Assembly (NCBI GenBank): GCA_009377845.1
Contig: WHTE01000013.1
Location: 1 to 45,178, forward strand
Origin: Nitrospirales bacterium
GTDB lineage: Bacteria > Nitrospirota > Nitrospiria > Nitrospirales > UBA8639
Direction of reading: 5' to 3'
DNA length: 45,178 bases
Shown: positions 42,118 to 45,178 of the stretch, piece by piece
How the letters are laid out: each line of letters starts with the position of its first letter
Numbering within the stretch: the stretch's first letter is position 1
Made by a program: the position numbers and the translations under genes
The notes under the pieces: generated by a model
What the model saw: only the letters and a program-made list of their open reading frames with translations
What the model was told of the DNA's origin: nothing
Database searches by the model: none

Positions 42118-42728
42118 TCAGGCCGACAGCTTCTTGGCAATTTTGGCTACGTGCTCGCCCTGGAAACGCGCGCCGGCCAGCTCGTTTTCGCTTGGTACAC
42201 GACTTCCATCGGCACCGGCAATGGTCGAGGCTCCATAGGGAGAACAGCCGCTGATCTCATTCATCGTCATCTGCCCCTGAAACACATAGGGCAAGCCGAC
42301 AATCACCATCCCCTGATGTAACAGGGTCGTGTGGAAGCTGAGAATGGTCGATTCCTGTCCGCCGTGCTGCGTGTTCGAACTGGCAAAGACACTACCCACC
42401 TTTCCGACTAGAGTCCCACTCATCCATAGTTTTCCAGTGGCATCGAGGAACTGTCTCATTTGTCCGCACATGTTGCCAAAGCGCGTAGGGGTGCCAAAGA
42501 TAATCGCATCGGCTTCCCCTAACTCGTCCACTGTGCAGATTGGCACCTGAGACTGCAGCTTCTGCGCCTCGATCGCCCCCATCTTCTCCAGGACAGCTCG
42601 GGTAACGTTTCAGGAACGCGCCGAAGATCAACATCAACGCCGTTGACCTGTCGGACCCCTTTCTCAACCGCCTGTGCCAGTTGATAGATGTGCCCATACA
42701 TCGAATAGAACACGATCAACAGCTTCAT
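42118..42728 (-). pseudogene. wrbA: NAD(P)H:quinone oxidoreductase WrbA, split by one frameshift
   Basis: Two frames make one 203-residue flavodoxin-fold protein. The first (42728 leftward) gives MKLLIVFYSMYGHIYQLAQA, the FMN-binding start, to RRVPETLPE. The second (from about 42594) gives [20 protein letters not shown], then [31 protein letters not shown] and [17 protein letters not shown], ending AKKLSA at 42118. Inserting one base near 42597 restores PE-x-VLEKMG. WrbA reduces quinones by two electrons with FMN. All cofactor motifs are present, so only the frame is broken; it is either a recent mutation or a sequencing error. Confidence 0.88.
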
Positions 42729-43185
42729 GTTGGCCTCCTTCTGTTGCGTGAGCGCTGGGTGTAATCTCTAGCTGCCCTTGGCGACTGCGGAGCACGGCGG
42801 AACAAATCCAGCACGCAACACCTTAGCAAGTGAGACCCAATGATTCCAGCCTCACAATCGGGAAAAAGGATTGGCATAATCACGCCGATACCCCACCATG
42901 TTTGGTGGGAGGTCAAGGGGGTGACCCCTCTTCACTTTTTCAATAGCCACGTTCTGAATCAGGACGAGAAAGGGCAACGGAGCCCAGTAGAGGCGCTGGT
43001 TCAGAGTAGAGTCCTTCATAGTTATAATGAATGAAGCGCTGCCGATCCGTATATCAATCCAATGCCGCCCTATGGATAGCGTTGACAATTTTATGAATCA
43101 ATACGACAATCAGAAAGAATTTTGCAGGCATGGGTCGTATATTATGTCGCTCCATATGCTCAATAGTGAGATGTAAGGAAAGCCC
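42729..43185. other. Gap of 457 bp, no gene
   Basis: The reading frames here have no recognisable content. A short inverted repeat (CCCACCATGTTTGGTGGG at 42893-42910) was seen. Base composition drops in GC from about 43080, where the AT-rich cassette-like region starts. AAGGA at 43176-43180 is the SD of the next gene. Confidence 0.4.
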
Positions 43186-43749
43186 GTGAGCCAACACTCA
43201 GCAACTGTCGATACAAACGTATGGATTAAATATATCGATAACAGCCCTAAAAAGCCTGAAATCCAGGCTCTGTTTGATGCATGTCTAGAAAGAGAAATAA
43301 ATATATATGCCTCTTCTCGCGTATTTAGTTTTGACACAACAACTCAGCGCCCAGAGCAAACGCAACACATCAGGCAAGTAATTTTCGATCTTGGAGCCAG
43401 CATAACTCCAGCCCCTTTTATACTTGGAGATCTAAACGATCCAAAAGGATCAATGCTGGGCTCCTCCGACTTTTTGTCAGGCCTTAATGTTGACGAAAGA
43501 GAGACAGCATTTATCTCCGTTGTTGGCTGTCACCCCACCAAGAAACACCCTTCAGAATTGGGCAAAAAAGCATCAAACCATATAGGCGACTACGATGCGC
43601 TAATGCAGCATTATATAAATGATTTTGGTGTATTTTTAACCTATGACAAACATCTATACTTTGAACCTAAAAATCGACTGATATACAAAGAAAAACTAGG
43701 GCTTAATGTCATGGATCCTTCTGATTTTTTGAAGGAACTTCTGGATTGA
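43186..43749 (+). CDS. PIN-domain-like nuclease
   Basis: A GTG start at 43186 with AAGGA 6 nt upstream gives 187 residues. The opening ATVDTNVWIKYID is a PIN strand 1 with Asp9. Acidic residues at about 103-106 (VDERE), Asp135/Asp137 in IGDYDALMQHY and Asp154 in FLTYDKHLYF fall where PIN ribonucleases hold their metal site. It is longer than VapC toxins (about 130 residues) and has no antitoxin-like gene next to it, so it is not a plain VapBC pair. AT-rich codon use differs from the genes to the left. An attC-like repeat starts two bases after the stop, as for an integron cassette. Confidence 0.65.
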   Translation: MSQHSATVDTNVWIKYIDNSPKKPEIQALFDACLEREINIYASSRVFSFDTTTQRPEQTQHIRQVIFDLGASITPAPFILGDLNDPKGSMLGSSDFLSGLNVDERETAFISVVGCHPTKKHPSELGKKASNHIGDYDALMQHYINDFGVFLTYDKHLYFEPKNRLIYKEKLGLNVMDPSDFLKELLD

Positions 43750-43750
43750 A

Positions 43751-43826
43751 TCTAACTAGGCGCTCAACTTCGCTCACTTCGTTCGCCGGACATCCAAAGA
43801 CTGCGCTTTTAGCTGCCGATTAGCTT
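43751..43826 (+). repeat. attC-like site after the PIN gene
   Basis: TCTAACTAGGCGCTCAA (43751-43767) pairs imperfectly with TTTAGCTGCCGATTAGC (43808-43824): reverse-complement match at most positions with one bulged T and one gap. Length (about 76 nt), position just after a stop codon, and a bulged base in the arm suit an integron attC. The right core reads ATTAGC rather than GTTRRRY, so it is degenerate. Confidence 0.45.
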
Positions 43827-44002
43827 TATCGACGGACAGCTTTCACGTTTGAGTCTAAAAGCTAATAACACATATGAAAAATCTCAAGTCGAACTCATAA
43901 AATCTTAAAGACTTCTTTGAGCAAATCATTACTGCTAGATTTATAGCAGAGCCTTTCAATTCGTTTGATGCCGAAAGTGATTCTTCGCAAGTACGAATTT
44001 TC

Positions 44003-44668
44003 ATGGAGAAACAAAATTATGATGTCGTTGGCGTAAGACAAAAGGGTTTGATAGCTGGGTATGTTGCTAAAGAGGAGCTTTCAGTTGGTGCCGTAGGGGC
44101 AAGCGTTCGCCACTTTGATCTAGCAGAATTAGTTTCTGATTCAACTACTTTAGTGGAAGTTTTAAAAATGTTGCGTGTTCGATCACGAGTTTATGTAATC
44201 TATCTCAATAAAGTTGGCGGCATTGTAACAAAGGGAGATTTGGAAAAGGCTCCTGTTCGTATGTGGTTATTTGGACTAGTTTCGCTTTTGGAAATACAGC
44301 TTTTACGCTTGATAAGAGGCTTTCACCCTGATGAATCATGGAAAGTTTTTCTTAAAAAATCACGCCTCGCCCGAGTTCACAAGACATTTGAGGACCGAAA
44401 GGCTAACATTGAAGGAATTGATTTAGCTGACTGTCTTCAATTCTGCGACAAGCGAGATATTTTAAAAGGTAGCGATATAATCAGAAGGCATGTGGGTATT
44501 AAATCTAAGAAGCAAGTGGAAAGTCACTTGAGGAGAGCTGAAACCTTAAGAAATGGCCTTGCTCATGCACAGGACATAATTACTAATTCTTGGCCGAATA
44601 TTGCTGGTACTACCGCAATGATAGAATCATCGTTGGAGGATATGGAAAAAGTGGAAATCCCTGTTTAA
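44003..44668 (+). CDS. CBS-pair protein with C-terminal HEPN-like domain, 5' end disrupted
   Basis: The 221 residues from the ATG at 44003 contain the end of a first CBS motif (YDVVGVRQKGLIAGYVAKEEL), a second (LVEVLKML ... VIYLNKVGGIVTKGDL), and a helical domain with LRNGLAHAQD, where R183 and H188 give the R-x4-H motif of HEPN ribonucleases. In-frame sequence upstream of this ATG is also CBS-like (NLKDFFEQIITARFIAEPF) and reaches an ATG at 43874, but a TAA at 43898 interrupts it. The 44003 start lacks an SD, so this protein is probably truncated, or the stop is an error. CBS domains bind adenylates, so nucleotide-sensing control of an RNase is possible. An attC-like repeat follows. Confidence 0.65.
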   Translation: MEKQNYDVVGVRQKGLIAGYVAKEELSVGAVGASVRHFDLAELVSDSTTLVEVLKMLRVRSRVYVIYLNKVGGIVTKGDLEKAPVRMWLFGLVSLLEIQLLRLIRGFHPDESWKVFLKKSRLARVHKTFEDRKANIEGIDLADCLQFCDKRDILKGSDIIRRHVGIKSKKQVESHLRRAETLRNGLAHAQDIITNSWPNIAGTTAMIESSLEDMEKVEIPV

Positions 44669-44677
44669 GGCTCTGTC

Positions 44678-44773
44678 TAATAACTCATTCAACCCGACTG
44701 GACTTAGCTTACCTTTCATCATTGTTTGCTGGTTATACTTGCATTGTCGCTAGCGTCGGGCGGCGGGTTAATT
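44678..44773 (+). repeat. Possible attC-like site after the CBS-HEPN gene
   Basis: TAATAAC at 44678-44684 and GTTAATT at 44767-44773 are outer arms; inner AACCCGAC (44691-44698) and GTCGGG (44755-44760) pair. The roughly 96-nt length and the position 10 bp after a stop codon resemble integron attC, but pairing between the outer and inner arms is poor. Confidence 0.35.
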
Positions 44774-44886
44774 CTGTGGGAGAGAACGGATAAATCCCTA
44801 ATTGCGAAACAAGAGGGGATAGACCTCTGGGTTTCCTGGAGCACACCGCTCTTTGGCGCGTCGGTTCGAAAAACCTAGCTGAGGAC

Positions 44887-45178
44887 TTAGAGGATGAGAA
44901 CGTGCAAGACGACGGCACAAAGGGAGATGGCAGAAATGGCCAGCGCGGCAAGACTTACCCGCCATGCACGCTGATGCTTGGCTTCCGCCACTAAGGCGGC
45001 CTGCTCTATCGCCGCAACCGTGCTTTGCAATTGTTCGGCGAGTTCTTTGACATGCCTGGCATTTTGAGAGGCGGCTGATTGCAGCTCGCTGATCTGTTTT
45101 TGCAGCAACTGTGCCTGATTGGGCGTGGCGTCAGCTCCTTTTTTCGTAAACGCTGGTGCTGTTGCCGAAATAATTGTT
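44887..45178 (-). CDS. C-terminal part of a coiled-coil protein with a membrane anchor (cut by right edge)
   Basis: The frame is open to the right edge and ends with a stop at 44887. Visible residues run from ISATAPAFTKKGADATPNQ through a coiled coil (LLQKQISELQSAASQNARHV ... AEQLQSTVAAIEQAALVAEA) to a single hydrophobic C-terminal helix (VSLAALAISAISLCAVVLHV). It looks like a C-terminally anchored helical protein. Not recognised; the N-terminal part is missing. The ATG or TTG codons inside the window need not be starts. Confidence 0.5.
   Translation of the reverse strand, partial: TIISATAPAFTKKGADATPNQAQLLQKQISELQSAASQNARHVKELAEQLQSTVAAIEQAALVAEAKHQRAWRVSLAALAISAISLCAVVLHVLIL

Noticed and set aside
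43186-43749. VapBC toxin-antitoxin pair
   Set aside because: The protein is longer than VapC toxins and no antitoxin-like gene lies directly upstream or downstream.

Overview
The window reads as chromosomal DNA of moderate GC content from a Gram-negative-type bacterium. Outer-membrane style lipoproteins (RlpA, a LysM lipoprotein), an NAD-dependent ligase, a complete tryptophan operon and an exopolysaccharide cluster built around a glycoside hydrolase/GT2 fusion are all present. The gene mix is compatible with Nitrospirota (a Nitrospira-like lineage with fairly low GC), but this is an inference from gene content and no marker such as rRNA is present.

Left part (1-11.4 kb): housekeeping genes and conserved unknowns. 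On the minus strand are the N-terminal part of mutS2 (cut by the window edge), a small membrane-anchored coiled-coil protein, ligA, a 646-residue protein of unknown function and a MoxR-type AAA+ ATPase. The last three form an apparent operon in the order moxR, unknown, ligA. On the plus strand are an unknown 408-residue protein, rlpA (DPBB plus SPOR), a CNNM/CorC-type membrane protein and a LysM lipoprotein ending in a strong terminator.

Centre (11.4-23.5 kb): a complete tryptophan operon, trpE-trpG-trpD-trpC-trpF-trpB-trpA, followed by a 1427-residue multi-pass membrane protein with sensor-like extracytoplasmic regions and a C-terminal P-loop NTPase domain, then a 66-residue unknown protein.

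Accessory part A (23.6-36 kb): a decayed IS256-family transposase and a very AT-rich 540-bp leader precede a glycan cluster: GH-GT2 fusion, ABC exporter, glycosyltransferase-like protein, polysaccharide pyruvyl transferase family protein, a second related glycosyltransferase-like protein and a YdjC/HpnK-type deacetylase. An SGNH/AlgX-like acetyl-transfer gene broken by one apparent missing base follows on the other strand. Together these could assemble, modify and export a surface polysaccharide.

Right part (36-45.2 kb): a metallophosphoesterase, a membrane protein with a Cys-rich tail, zwf preceded by an intrinsic terminator in its leader, an NmrA-type NAD(P)-binding protein, a cupredoxin, a multiply broken IS110-family transposase and a frameshifted wrbA. 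An AT-rich segment follows in which a PIN-like gene and a CBS-HEPN gene are each followed by an attC-like inverted repeat, suggesting integron-type gene cassettes without an integrase in view. The last gene is cut by the right edge. No tRNA, rRNA or CRISPR array was seen.
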